Assembly (NCBI GenBank): GCA_964023275.1
Contig: OZ029927.1
Coordinates: 20,954,480 to 21,018,479 of the forward strand
DNA length: 64,000 nucleotides
Source: Norana najaformis
Taxonomy: Eukaryota; Annelida; Clitellata; Crassiclitellata; Hormogastridae
Reading direction: 5' to 3'
Below, piece by piece: positions 53,001 through 61,374 of this stretch. Position 1 is the stretch's first letter. Every line of letters begins with the position of its first letter. The position numbers were made by a program, and so were the translations under genes. The notes beneath the pieces were generated by a model that saw only the letters and a program-made list of their open reading frames with translations, was not told the DNA's origin and did not search any database.

Positions 53001-56000
53001 TGCCAGCAAGTGATCGATGCGGTCGCTTTTAAATGATCCGAATTGTGATCCGAATCTCGCCATGACGAGCGAAATTAGCCAACAGAGATCTGTGTCAGGT
53101 CACACGCTTAAAACTAATGTCTACATGCAGCAGACACTAATGCATATATCTGGCTATTCGTGCGGCGCCTTCTTAGAATGTCACAACGGCGCTGAATGGC
53201 TGAACCACTACTACTACCACTATTACCACTATTACCATCACCACCACAACCACCACCACCACCACCACCACGACCACCACGACCACCACCACGACCACGA
53301 CCACCACCACCACCACCACCACCACCACCACCACCACCACCACCACCACCACCAGACGCTACGCCGACAAGTCAGAGATTAGACGCCCACAACAGTTTCT
53401 GTTGAAAGCCCATCACCCCCCTATGAAGGCATCTGGGGTGAATCAATGACCTCCATATAAATGACCTGATTGACCTCATTGTAATCGTAATTCCGAGATG
53501 TCTACAGCGCTCAGCGAAAGCCACGTTACAGGGACCTGCTTATTCACATGAGCTCAGTCAAACCAAAAACGATAGGCAAAAGGGTTCGGTTCCAGGTCAC
53601 GATCCAAAAGTCAAGCAGAGAGACAGCGTGACTGCTACGGTGGGTGATGTCTGGGATTGGAGTGGAGAGGGAAAAGAGGAAGAAGGGGAGTCAGTATGGG
53701 ATCTGTGAAAGAGGAATGTTTTTAGCTTCGAGTGAAAGCCCAGTGCAGAAACTGCAAGCGGTGGAGCATGGATGAGTTTATATGATGGGTCAGAAAACTG
53801 TCGCAGTTCTGGGGAAGTTTATTCCAGAGTGGTGGGGCAGCTATGGCTATGGAGCGATTACCAAATTTTAAGGATGGGGTAACGGGCGGGGGTCTGTGGG
53901 TGAATCCTCATTGAGCTGCATCCTGCAGTGGGGTAAATCCTCTCGGCTGAATCTTCTCGGCTGAAGTGTTGGCTATTGTTTCAGATGCTCCTCACCAACC
54001 TACTGTCCTGACGCAATTACTTCCGGGTCAAAAGGTCTTGGCTAATTAAACGAAAACCAGTGACATGTTTCGACTCCGACTGGTCTTCCTAAATAATTAA
54101 ACCTCCCTGACAGATTCTTGACAGTTACTCAGCCCCGCAATTACGGATCCGGCGCCATTTTCAATGAACTCACACACACACACACACGCACACACACACA
54201 CACACAAAGAGACACATAGACACACACACACACACAACCACACACGCACCGACACACACACCACACACGCGCACACACACGAACGCCACGAAATATCGGC
54301 GTCTTAAGATAGGAGATGAAGCGAAGAGATGATGATGAATGTTTGCGACTTACTTTGGCATTTCGCTCTCCTGCGTTTCCTGGAAAAACCAAATGACAGA
54401 AAAACTTGATGCAGCAATCGTGCAAGAAACACGCGCCGAACTGACCGCTTTCGAGCCGGAAATAACCGATCAACCATTAGAATGACGTTGGATGATGACA
54501 GAGGAGGAGGAAGAGACAGAGGAGTAACAGCATCCTCACATATATATACATAGAGAGAGAGATAGAGAGAGCGAGAGAGAAAGAGAGAGAGAGACAGATA
54601 GACAGACAGAGACACAGACAGACAGAGACAGAGAGACAGAGAGAGAGACATACACAGACAGAGTCAAATATAGACAGAGACTGAGACAGACAGACAGACA
54701 GACAGACACAGCGAGAGAGATAGAGAAAACAAACATTGTGTCAGTGTGTGCGTGCGTGCGTGTGTGTGTACACTACCGATCGATTATCATCGACCACGGA
54801 CTGAAGAGGCGGCTGGAAAGATGCCACGCAACATGAATAAACGTTTCGTTGCGAGCTGAATTTTCAAGTCAAATCTTGTCTTACAGATTCCACTCGAACC
54901 GGATGTAGTCGGTGAAGTAGTGCAACAGATTACTGGACGGTCTGTTTCACTGCCTAAAATCGTCAGCCGGGCACTGAAAGACGAGCCGCAATAAACTGAT
55001 AAATGCGATACGCTCAGCTTGGAGGGAATATTCTACATAATCAGCAGCTGGACTCTTGCTTCTAAGTTCTAACCATCAACCTGTACGTTGCTTTAGAAAG
55101 CAAAAGAAAGGCAACGGGAATGAGTAATATCACTGGCGCACGCACGAGCCACACGCAAAAAGCGGGGTTCAGTCAGGGCGTGGTAATGCACAGAAAGACT
55201 TATTTACGTAACCTCCAAACACGAACATATTTGGAAATTATTTCGTAATCGTAATTCCGAGATTTCTACAGCGCCCAACGAAAGCCACGTCACGGGGACC
55301 AGCTTATTCACAGGCGCTCAGTCAAAAGAAAATCGAGAGGCAAAAGGGTTCGGTTCCAGGTCAAGATGCAAAAGTCAGGCAGAGAGGCAGCTTGGCAGCT
55401 ACGGTGGGTGGTGTTTGGGATTGGCAACCTGTACGTGGCTTTTAGACAGCAAAAGAAAGGCAGTGGGAACGAGTAAGACCACTGGCGTACGCACGAGCCT
55501 GCACGAGTCCAAATACGCCAAAAGAGGGGCTTCAGTCGGGACCGGGCAATGCACAGAAGGACTTATTTGAGTAGCATCCAAAGAAAAACATAATGGGAAA
55601 TTTTTTTCGACTGGTTCTGTCCAAAGACCGTCATCCGGAACAGATTTTTGTTTAGAACCGATCACTGACTGAGGACTTGTGCAATACAGAAAACTGCCAG
55701 AATACATTTTTGTCTCAAAGAGACCAACGACATAGAAGCTTCCGGGTTAGATAATGCTGCAGGGGTCAACATTGTGGTTACGCCACTGACCAGGACTGCA
55801 AGAAATTGAAAGTGGCACTTGAAAGTTTCACCGCATGCCGCTTGCAATTCCTCTGGAATTTTTCAATTTCTGCGGTAATTAAGCATATCCACTGTGGCCT
55901 GCAGGCAAGCACTTGTGCAGCTGTCACAAATGCCTCACTGTAACCGTTTGACTACATGATTAGGCCACAGTTTGTGCGTTGTACTGCCAGACAAATTATA

Positions 56001-59000
56001 CCGATCACATCTATGAGCTGTCTGGCAGCTTTATTGCCAGCAAGTGGCTGCCATTAACAAAGCAGAATACATGTCGAACAGGGACTTCATTCTTGAAGGA
56101 GTCTGCTGCAAAAGATGAACAAAGCTACTAAAAATGGAACATTGTGACAAAGTGAATGAAAGCATTGAACGATTGGATTCATTTCTGCATGGACTTTCAA
56201 AAACTGCAGCATTTATTGGGTTCAGACGTGAATGATAATCACAGTCTTTAGGGATAAGCCAAATTATTTAAAGATAAGCCAAATTATTTAAAGATAAGCC
56301 AAATTATTTCCTACACTTTTCACCAAAATACTGCTGCAAAGTCCAGGCTTAATCTAATCACTTCTTTAATAAGGGATGAGCCAAATTATTTAAAGATAAG
56401 CCAAATTACTTCCTACACTTTTCACCAAAATACTGCTGCAAAGCAAAGGCTTAATCTAATCACTTCTTTAATAAGGGATGAACCAAATTATTTAAAGATA
56501 AGCCAAATTATTTCCTACACTTTTCACCAAAATACTGCTGCAAAGCAAAGGCTTAATCTAATCACTTCTTTAATAAGGGATGAGCCAAATTATTTAAAGA
56601 TAAGCCAAATTACTTCCTACACTTTTCACCAAAATACTGCTGCAAAGCAAAGGCTTAATCTAATCACTTCTTTAATAAGGGATGAACCAAATTATTTAAA
56701 GATAAGCCAAATTATTTCCTACACTTTTCACCAAGCGCTGTTAAATACTTCTGCAAAGTCCAGGCTTAATCTAATGACTTCTTTAACAAGGGATAAGCCA
56801 CACTATTTAGAGATAAGCCAAATTATTTTCCTACACTTTTCACCAAGTGCAGATGTTAAATACTTCTGCACAGCCCAGGATTAATATCTAATCTAATGAC
56901 TTCTCTAGCGCCGTTATCATAATGCACAAGGCATCAATCGACGGTCGCTTCAAGCGAAACCATAAAATCATAACCTGCTGGAGAATCCCAGTCAAATCCG
57001 AAGGGTCAGACAAACCAAAACCTATTCTCAGAGTTCTTCAACTTGTCTCAACTTCTTCACAAGAGTTGGCCAAGCGTGCATGCAAATTAATTCTCCTCTC
57101 GTCAGGTTTCGAGCTGCATCTCAGTAAACGGTGCTAAGAACTTTACCCTCACAATACAATGCATTTCTGCGGTCTTGGGTATGACAGCGCCACGACTTGT
57201 ATTGCCAAACGAGTCATGCTTCCCATTGCCAAGAGCTTTTACAGCTAACACCGTCAACGCGACAAGTGCCAAACGTCGAAGGCCACCTGCACCAGTATTA
57301 CACTAAAAATATCTGCCAACACGGATGACAAAAATTCAATGCAACAGCTACCATGGCAACCGCGCGCCTGCGCAAAGTGCTCCTCAAGAAGCCGACCACC
57401 ATAATAAAATCCTCCGGCGTCGACGTCGCCGCCGAAGAAGTGCCACCCAAGCAATCGACCGATCAAAGACCAGGAAAGACTGCAAAAAACCGCTCGTTTA
57501 TCTTCCAAGAGTCTGAAGCAAGATGGAAATTGGAAAGGGACGTCGAACAAAAAACGCGTTGCAGCGTCACTCCCGCCAGTCAAATGGCCGGGCATTCTGT
57601 TTCAACGAACCATTTAGTTCCGGTTGTAGAGAGTTAAGTCGCGTAATGCGCGCTTATATCCAAGAGACGTCATTGCGATTCACCGCACACAGGTTCGAAT
57701 TAGGGCAGAGAAATCATAATATTGTTGTTGTTACCGGATGACAGGTCCCAGAGGCGTAAATCTGGTCTAGAAAGCGAGGACCAATAATTCTTCCTTTCTC
57801 TTTTTTCACAGTAATTATCGCTTGACTAATATATGTAGCATGAAAAGTCCCGAAGAATACCAATCATAATCGTAAATTCGAGATTTCTACAGCGCACAAC
57901 AAAAGCTAAGTCGCGGGAACCAGCTTATTCACAGGCGCTCAGTCAAAATAAAATCGATAGGTAAGAAGGGTTCGGTTCTAGATCAAGATCCAAGAGTCAG
58001 GCAGACAGATGGTTACGGTGGATGGTGTTTGAATTGCTAATTCTAAATCCAATGGTCACTGTTTATTCACAGTAAGAAAAAGTGAGGGGAACGGTGTCCC
58101 AGTCCAAAAAGTGGGGGTTCGGTGCCTCTGCACCTCCCGAAATTATGCCAATGCCCTGGGCGAGATAATGAGGATCTTTGCACTTCCTCCACCTCTTCCT
58201 CCTACCGATCTGCCCTGCCATCCATCATCGTAAACACTGGAGTTGAAGCTTTCACCATTTGAACCGACAATCAAATCGGGCAATCAAAAATAACTAATCA
58301 ATCAAGCAATCAGTTCTGCGATAGCACGGGATTACCGCCAGATCAATCTTTCGCGAGACGTGCGCACGTTGGCTCTCGCGCATAAAGCTCCACGCGCTTA
58401 TAAACTATTTGATATTAAACGGCTCTCAGGAAAATTGTTTCCATCCACCTTGAGTCGGACATGTTGCAAAGCCGGGGTCGAGCAATAAATCTTCCCTCCA
58501 AGGGTCCAGTGGATTCTACGTGCGTGGCAGCTGTCTGACCAAAGAAATCCGGTAGAAAGGCTGTTGAAAATTGCTTTTCTACGCGAGATAAGACGCGGGA
58601 AAAGGCCCGATTATTAATACTGAATTTTTAACATAACTCTGTATAAAGGTTTATTGTTGGTAGGAAAATTTTTACGCGGGCAGTCGCGCAGGAATCTGAC
58701 GCTCGGTTAGTCAGTCAAACGCTGTTATAAAGCAATCTGATATTCAGCCTTTAGGTAATAAAGCAATCTGATATTCAGCCTTTAGGTAATAAAGCAATCT
58801 GATATTCAGCCTTTAGGTAACAAAGCAATCTGATATTCAGCCGTCAGGTAATAAAGCAATCTGATATTCAGCCGTCAGGTAATAAAGCAATCTGATATTC
58901 AGCCGTCAGGTAATAAAGCAATCTGATATTCAGCCGTCAGGTAATAAAGCAATCTGATATTCAGCCGTCAGGTAATAAAGCAATCTGATATTCAGCCGTC

Positions 59001-59356
59001 AGGTAATAAAGCAATCTGATACTCAGCCGTCAGGTAATAATGCAGTTTGATTTTCAGGTGTATGAAAGTCATTGAGAATTAGTGAGTATTGACGCTTTTC
59101 CTGAGGGAATAAAAACATTTTGAGCTTCAAAGAAAGACTGGTGGTCGGTTCCATTACTTGGGAGTAGTGGCATGGAATGCACGAGAACCACTGACAGTTC
59201 TGTATCTTGGCTCACCCAAAACACCTTATGCAAGTACATAGCAAACTTGGTCTTGTTTTCAGCGAGACTTACAAATTTAAGCTTCACTAAGACCCACTCT
59301 AAACAAGTCACAGAATTCACAGCTTGAGACCTTACCTCGTCCATAAGATTTTCAAA
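40850..59356 (-). CDS. AP1AR: AP-1 complex-associated regulatory protein (AP1AR, gadkin/gamma-BAR), partial
   Basis: AP1AR is a vesicle-associated protein that binds the AP-1 adaptor and kinesin and restrains Arp2/3 (family knowledge). The last four exons, 44317-44175, 42874-42783, 41778-41686 and 41061-40850, join in consistent phase. The translation has a charged coiled-coil segment (QEEELRRDEEAYYQAKREA; human QEEKLRLEEEALYAAQREA), then GDDDFDVFLECVKARS, then SLDLEWEHEAGM (human SLDLEWEDEEGM), then DDFEWDNDF (human LEWENDF). The acidic-Trp motifs fit AP-1 binding. Two tiny upstream exons (54379-54354 and 59356-59336, the latter reading FENLMDE, human FENLVES) are likely. Missing are the N-terminal exon expected to carry the MGNCC-type lipidation site, and a middle exon equivalent to human LTEEEIVDLRERHYDS. 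The gene runs convergently with USP7. Human comparison is from memory. Confidence 0.88.
41170..41370. repeat. 33-bp tandem repeat
   Basis: TTAAAAAGTTGGGAGGATC and AAACAGCTGGGCTA repeat about five times, within the last AP1AR intron. A related GATGTTAAAAA-rich stretch recurs at 41530-41640. Confidence 0.9.
41686..41778 (-). CDS. AP1AR: AP1AR exon with SLDLEWE motif
   Basis: Minus-strand acceptor GATTTTTTCAG, donor AAGCAG/gtcttt. It reads APIDAASEASSKDDRSKTEA then SSLDLEWEHEA. The second half nearly equals human STSLDLEWEDEEG, the strongest single match for the gene. Phases fit both neighbours. Confidence 0.93.
41808..42195 (-). mobile_element. Three tandem LINE-A tails, antisense
   Basis: The segment from CAGACGCTCAGTCAAAACAA to GGATCTAGAAAGCTAAATCG is repeated about every 113 bp. 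This looks like tandem duplication of one insertion, not three separate insertions. Confidence 0.85.
42420..42725. repeat. TACA microsatellite
   Basis: A CATACATACA run with CATATG variants in an AP1AR intron. Confidence 0.95.
42783..42874 (-). CDS. AP1AR: AP1AR exon with DDDFDVFL motif
   Basis: Minus-strand acceptor TTGATGTAG, donor ATGGAG/gtagga. It reads AGGDDDFDVFLECVKARSLA then AQTRATGSHG. It aligns with human GPEDDFESCLRNMKSQYEVF. The first nucleotide completes a codon, so the preceding exon must leave two nucleotides. The weak donor at 44175 does. Confidence 0.88.
43010..43580. repeat. ~40-bp minisatellite
   Basis: GGAAACAAGGGAAGTAGGAG and ATAAAAGAAGTAGGACATTA alternate with an AAATTAGGAAATAAGGGAAG variant. 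It is purine-rich on the plus strand throughout, about 14 units. Confidence 0.95.
43640..43738 (+). mobile_element. LINE-A tail, sense
   Basis: TATCGATTTTGTTTTGACTG to TTGGGCGCTGCAAAAATCTC and TTTACGATTACGA. Confidence 0.8.
43965..44115 (-). repeat. D-repeat fragment
   Basis: TTTGAATCTCGGGCTAGCAC, GGTGAAGGGTCTCACCCGAT and TACAGTCGCTACAGAAAAAC. It ends 23 bp from the AP1AR read-through stop, so it lies in the UTR of that form. Confidence 0.7.
44138..44174 (-). CDS. AP1AR: AP1AR read-through extension: alternative C-terminus ending ESDWEM
   Basis: If the weak donor at 44175/44174 is skipped, translation continues TWLGEEESDWEM and stops at TAA 44140-44138. The added residues are acidic with two tryptophans, like the family's AP-1-binding motifs. 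This could be a shorter isoform from an alternative last exon, or chance. A canonical AATAAA is not seen within 100 nt below it. Confidence 0.45.
44175..44317 (-). CDS. AP1AR: AP1AR coiled-coil exon (spliced form)
   Basis: Minus-strand acceptor GGTTCTTTAG. It reads LVHQEEELRRDEEAYYQAKR, then EAVRSAKALKHKERLAKLAP and SCQKDPD. It aligns with human LALQEEKLRLEEEALYAAQR and EAARAAKQRKLLEQER. The donor that keeps phase with the next exon is GACAC/gtggct, a poor match to consensus. Without splicing, the ORF runs 12 codons further to a stop (next entry). Confidence 0.85.
44405..44695 (+). mobile_element. SINE-B (tRNA-derived)
   Basis: GGTGTGGTCTATCGGTAACG and the B-box GGGTTCGACTCC lead to ACCCTGGGCAAGTTGTTTGT and GAAATGAGCACCTCCCTTAT. 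Confidence 0.8.
44890..45120 (+). mobile_element. LINE-C 3' end, sense
   Basis: TCATTCAGGTCTAAACTTAA to TATGATAACGGCACTATAGA and a diverged TCAGATTGGACTGGA tail. Confidence 0.7.
45400..45660. repeat. 39-bp minisatellite
   Basis: About six units of CATAAGCCAAATGTATGAAG and AAATTGTATCTTCAAAGTG in the large AP1AR intron. Confidence 0.95.
45965..46440 (-). repeat. D-repeat, two monomers
   Basis: GTGGTGAAGGATCTCA, CCATATGGTCGCTATAGAAA and ACACCTTTAAATAG recur twice in reverse orientation. Confidence 0.7.
46690..47065 (+). mobile_element. LINE-F tail followed by LINE-A 3' end, sense
   Basis: A LINE-F-like tail (GAAGTGGGCTTTATAAG, 46690-46765) precedes a longer LINE-A (46865-47065). The latter has CTCTTGGATCTTGACCTGGA, GCCTATCGATTTTGTTTTAA and GGGCGCTGTATAAATCTCGA. 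Confidence 0.7.
47400..47575 (+). mobile_element. LINE-A 3' end, sense
   Basis: CACTCTTGGATCTTGACCTG to GCCTATCGATTTTGTTTTGA and GGGCGCTGTACCGATCTCGC. Confidence 0.8.
47935..48190. repeat. ~25-30-bp tandem repeat
   Basis: Degenerate units of CCACGACCTTATTCTAACAA and AAGA, about nine copies. Confidence 0.85.
48190..48780. other. AP1AR intron, unique sequence
   Basis: No repeat family or gene was recognised. A TATATAAT-rich patch lies at 48685-48720. Confidence 0.4.
48793..48920. repeat. GTAT/GCAT microsatellite
   Basis: ATGTATGTATGCATGC-type run. Confidence 0.9.
49430..50040 (+). mobile_element. SINE-E with tandemly multiplied tRNA-like head
   Basis: About ten units of ~42 bp, GTGGGTCACGATAGCCGATT followed by an AGAGCGCTCGGCTTGTAA-type block, precede one complete SINE-E at about 49855-50040. 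The latter adds the B-box GGTTCGAACCTTCCCCGAG and the tail GATAAATACAGAAATA. The array repeats only the part up to the A box region. Confidence 0.85.
50045..50215 (+). mobile_element. LINE reverse-transcriptase C-terminal fragment
   Basis: It reads GFTLDGPTIWNSLPPHVRNS then LADFH, the CR1/L2-type ending. It directly follows the SINE-E tail. Confidence 0.75.
50360..50890. repeat. 88-bp higher-order repeat of ~22-bp CTTTTCAACTGCAAAGCAA units
   Basis: CAACTGCTTTTCAACTGCAA and CAATCCCTTTGCTATATCAA alternate in an 88-bp period, about five periods. Several frames stay open but read as repeats only. Confidence 0.95.
51055..51270. repeat. ~70-bp tandem repeat, three units
   Basis: GTCAATCAACAGAAGTGGCA, GTCAGTTTTTCACGGCAAGA and ACTGACCAGATTCGA, units about 66-72 bp. 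Confidence 0.9.
51560..52700 (+). repeat. D-repeat fragments in AP1AR intron
   Basis: TCCTTTATCCAGGCTTGGGAC, GGCAACTAAGGCCGTTGACG, TTTTAAAGGTGTCTTTAAA and AACGACATCTTGTGGCATCA recur at 51600-51770, 52195-52310 and 52555-52680. The sequence between them (51800-52150) has a GGCCAT-containing short repeat. Confidence 0.55.
53203..53355. repeat. CAC/CCA trinucleotide repeat
   Basis: CACCACCAC with CACGACCAC variants, about 150 bp. Its poly-His and poly-Pro frames are artefacts. Confidence 0.97.
53478..53890 (-). mobile_element. Longest LINE-A 3' fragment
   Basis: The minus strand encodes NRSIAIAAPPLWNKLPQNCD and, after the frame shifts, a KTFLFHR-like end. It is then followed by the common LINE-A tail. 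This copy shows that LINE-A is a non-LTR retrotransposon 3' end. Confidence 0.85.
54165..54290. repeat. CA dinucleotide repeat
   Basis: CACACACACG-type run close to the candidate 26-nt AP1AR exon. Confidence 0.97.
54354..54379 (-). CDS. AP1AR: Candidate 26-nt AP1AR exon
   Basis: On the minus strand TTTTTCCAG precedes and gtaagt follows a 26-nt stretch reading ETQESEMP plus two nucleotides. The acceptor and donor are both strong. Position and acidic character fit human SDEGESPGSS, between FENL and the coiled coil. The following exon was not found, so the assignment is tentative. Confidence 0.5.
54540..54730. repeat. GAGA/GACA microsatellite
   Basis: A purine-rich GAGAGAGACAGACAGA run. Confidence 0.97.
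54887..54994 (+). CDS. Possible terminal exon on plus strand, unknown
   Basis: An acceptor-like CTTGTCTTACAG precedes an open 35-codon stretch, IPLEPDVVGEVVQQITGRSV then SLPKIVSRALKDEPQ, ending in TAA. An AATAAA hexamer overlaps the stop. The peptide looks protein-like but I do not recognise it and see no upstream partner exon. It would be nested in an AP1AR intron. Confidence 0.2.
   Translation: MPLEPDVVGEVVQQITGRSVSLPKIVSRALKDEPQ
55075..55600. repeat. Direct duplication of ~165 bp flanking a LINE-A tail
   Basis: 55075-55240 and 55425-55600 share CAACCTGTACGT, AGCAAAAGAAAGGCA, CACTGGCG and AATGCACAGAA...GACTTATTT. An antisense LINE-A tail (55243-55425) sits exactly between them. Confidence 0.8.
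56240..56860. repeat. ~120-bp tandem repeat, five units
   Basis: GATAAGCCAAATTATTTAAA, TTTCCTACACTTTTCACCAA, AATACTGCTGCAAAGCAAAG and GCTTAATCTAATCACTTCTT recur. TAATCTAATGACTTC links its last unit to the adjacent LINE-C. Confidence 0.95.
56885..57135 (-). mobile_element. LINE-C 3' end, antisense
   Basis: TAATGACTTCTCTAGCGCCG and ATCAATCGACGGTCGCTTCA, then the antisense of a reverse-transcriptase-like end. Confidence 0.7.
57353..57637 (+). CDS. Small ORF of 94 codons, unknown
   Basis: The ATG sits in a near-ideal context (GCTACCATGGCA). The reading frame MATARLRKVLLKKPTTIIKS and on to SFIFQESEARWKLERDVEQK is in a locally CpG-rich stretch unlike the AT-rich flanks. It lies in an AP1AR intron on the opposite strand. 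I do not recognise the protein. The minus strand is also open here for 113 codons, so base composition alone could explain it. Confidence 0.3.
   Translation: MATARLRKVLLKKPTTIIKSSGVDVAAEEVPPKQSTDQRPGKTAKNRSFIFQESEARWKLERDVEQKTRCSVTPASQMAGHSVSTNHLVPVVES
57862..58040 (-). mobile_element. LINE-A tail, antisense
   Basis: GAGATTTCTACAGCGCACAAC to AATCGATAGGTAAGAAGGGT and AAGAGTCAGGCAGACAG. Confidence 0.8.
58050..58720. other. Unique, CpG-containing intron sequence
   Basis: No repeat or ORF was recognised. CpG dinucleotides (CTTTCGCGAGACGTGCGCAC and others) are more frequent than around it, which may mark a regulatory element. This is inference only. Confidence 0.3.
58728..59060. repeat. 31-bp minisatellite
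   Basis: About ten units of TAATAAAGCAATCTGATATT plus CAGCCGTCAGG. The first three have CAGCCTTTAGG instead. The array ends about 280 bp from the 21-nt AP1AR micro-exon. Confidence 0.97.
59336..59356 (-). CDS. AP1AR: Candidate 21-nt AP1AR micro-exon FENLMDE
   Basis: On the minus strand TTTTGTTTCAG precedes and gtaagg follows exactly 21 nt reading FENLMDE in phase 0. Human AP1AR has TIEFENLVESDEG after its lipidated N-terminus. The excellent splice sites and the peptide match support it despite the tiny size. Confidence 0.65.
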
Positions 59357-59589
59357 CTGAAACAAAATCAAAATATTTGTTACTGAACATTGCAAACAAC
59401 ACGATAAGCTCTGTAAAAATTAATTTCTCGTCGTCATAAATATGTGTACGCGTAGCCTATCAGTAGAAAATCACAATCATCTACAGATAGGTTCTCCAAG
59501 CAATAATACAGACCAAGGTACAGTAAGCTATCGAGAAATGCTTCAGAGAAACACTAAATTACGCGTAATGCACATTGAACTGCATTACA

Positions 59590-59770
59590 TTAGCAAACAC
59601 CCACCGTAGTATAATGACTTCCAACTGCATGCAACATAGCTTCTGGTTTCTCTGAGCTATTTCAACATTGCTTCTCCAAAGGATTACGATTTTGATTGTG
59701 ATTTTCACTCGATGCCTTAGGAATTAGAATAATGCCGCTATAGAAGTTATTAGGTTAGATTACAATTACA
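59590..59770 (+). mobile_element. LINE-C tail, sense
   Basis: GCTTCTGGTTTCTCTGAGCT to AATGCCGCTATAGAAGTTAT and TAGGTTAGATTACAATTACA. Confidence 0.7.
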
Positions 59771-60119
59771 ACTTAGTCTGAACAAATTCTTCAAAAAGAC
59801 ACTGTTTTCGTCCTGTTACTTTACATTCGTTTACAGGATAACAGGTTTACTTACACTGGATTCCACATACTTACAAGAGGCTTCATTTATTGCAGCTAAA
59901 AACCTGTTATCAAGCCTAAGGTAACCCTGGATAGAACGGCTTACTGTCACCATGCCGCAAGTAATGTAAGGCTGGGTATTTAATGGGTAAGTTTGGTAAT
60001 CTACACATCAGCTTCTACCAGTTTACCACGAGTGGGTACCATTTAAATCTACTACCATTACACAGCTACGACGACGACCACCACCACCACACCTACTATC
60101 TCCCACCATCCGATTTTAT

Positions 60120-60650
60120 AGAGCACTGCGCTTGTAATGCTCCTGAGAGTATCCGGTGTAGTTCCTGCTTCCCTCTCTCTCTCTCCTTCTGGCTGGAAAT
60201 AATCCCTCCTAGGGGAGGTGTCAGTCACAAGAATCCTTCTTTTCCATTTGTTTCTATCTCCAGTATCTTCTTTCTTCAGTCTGAGGAGCTTTAGGTCTGA
60301 ATCATGTCTCCCCATCTCTTCTTTTGTCGTCCCCGACTGCGGCGTCCGTCATAATTCCTCCGCTGTCATAATTCCCTTAATGCAGCTTTTCTCCTCTCTC
60401 CTCATCACATGACCATACCATCTCAACCTGGCTTCTCGTACCTTGTCCCATATACATGCCACTCCCAATATCTGTCTGATATACTCATTCCTTTTCCTGT
60501 CTTTCAGTGAGATTCCAAGTACATTTCCTGCTTTCCCTGAGACGTTCACTGTGTAGGGACCTTGAGCAAGTCCTTCACTCAAACAGCTCAGCACCATCGA
60601 CTGACGCTTAGTCATTAGACAGTGGCCCTTAATAAATACAGAAATATAAC
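60120..60650 (-). mobile_element. RTE/BovB-like LINE reverse-transcriptase C-terminus with SINE-E
   Basis: The minus strand reads RKRNEYIRQILGVACIW, WDKVREARLRWYGHVMRREE and, after a frameshift, SDLKLLRLKKEDTGDRNKWK. This layout (RWxGHVxR ... DLKxxxLxxxDxxDRxKWR) is the usual end of RTE-type reverse transcriptases. A SINE-E (60535-60650) interrupts or abuts it. It is inactive. Confidence 0.8.
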
Positions 60651-60764
60651 CATATCCAACACTGCTCTTTCCATATACAATACAACACAACTTCAGCTTG
60701 ATAATGCTTCATTTCAGAAATGCATGCTGAAGCCGGAAAACAAGAAAAATCATTAACCATAAAC

Positions 60765-60935
60765 CATAGCGGACACCCACTGTAGTATAATGACCTCTAA
60801 CTGATTTCAACACAGTGTCTGGTTTCTCTGAGCTATCGGAATTCAACACCGCTTCTCCAACGGATTATGATTTTGATTGCAATTTTCACTAGAAGGGATC
60901 ACTGACTGATGCCTTGGGAATTATTAGGAAGTAGA
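60765..60935 (+). mobile_element. LINE-C tail, sense
   Basis: TGGTTTCTCTGAGCTATCGG to AACGGATTATGATTTTGATT and GATGCCTTGGGAATTATTAG. Confidence 0.65.
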
Positions 60936-60939
60936 AAGA

Positions 60940-61370
60940 TTTCAGTGCCGAACGAAATACAGTCTTTTTAAGGGAGTCCATACGTTTCTTTCCATCGCCT
61001 TCCACCATAAAACCGCAATAAGACTAAAGAACAAAGTCGATACACAGCAGAAAACCCCGGGTCCACAAATCACACTTAAACGCCAACTCTAGTGAGATGG
61101 CCGTCAGACGCACACATTTCGATGCCGTGACATAAATATTGACCGCGGTCAAGCGTTCGTCACGTCGTTGACCAGTGTGAACTATTGGCTTAAAAGGGGG
61201 AGCATTCGACAATTTCCCGGACGTAAAAACGACCAACTTCACTTCGAGCAGTCTACGCTCTTAAAGCTTGTCTGCCGCGAACAGACATTAGTTTGCAGAA
61301 AACCTGCACACACAGGTTCCAGACTGCATATTCTTCCATCGGTGTAAAAAGTAAAAACTAAAGTCTGTCC
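60940..61370. other. Unique sequence, no gene recognised
   Basis: Both strands were searched for an AP1AR first exon (MGNCC-type start). None was found here. Confidence 0.4.
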
Positions 61371-61374
61371 CATA

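Noticed and set aside
53017..53405. Poly-His and poly-Pro ORFs
   Set aside because: They come from a CAC trinucleotide run; the upstream part has no recognisable domain.
60058..60690. Host gene on the minus strand
   Set aside because: The VREARLRWYGHVMRREE and DRNKWK residues belong to an RTE-type reverse transcriptase, and the frame is broken.
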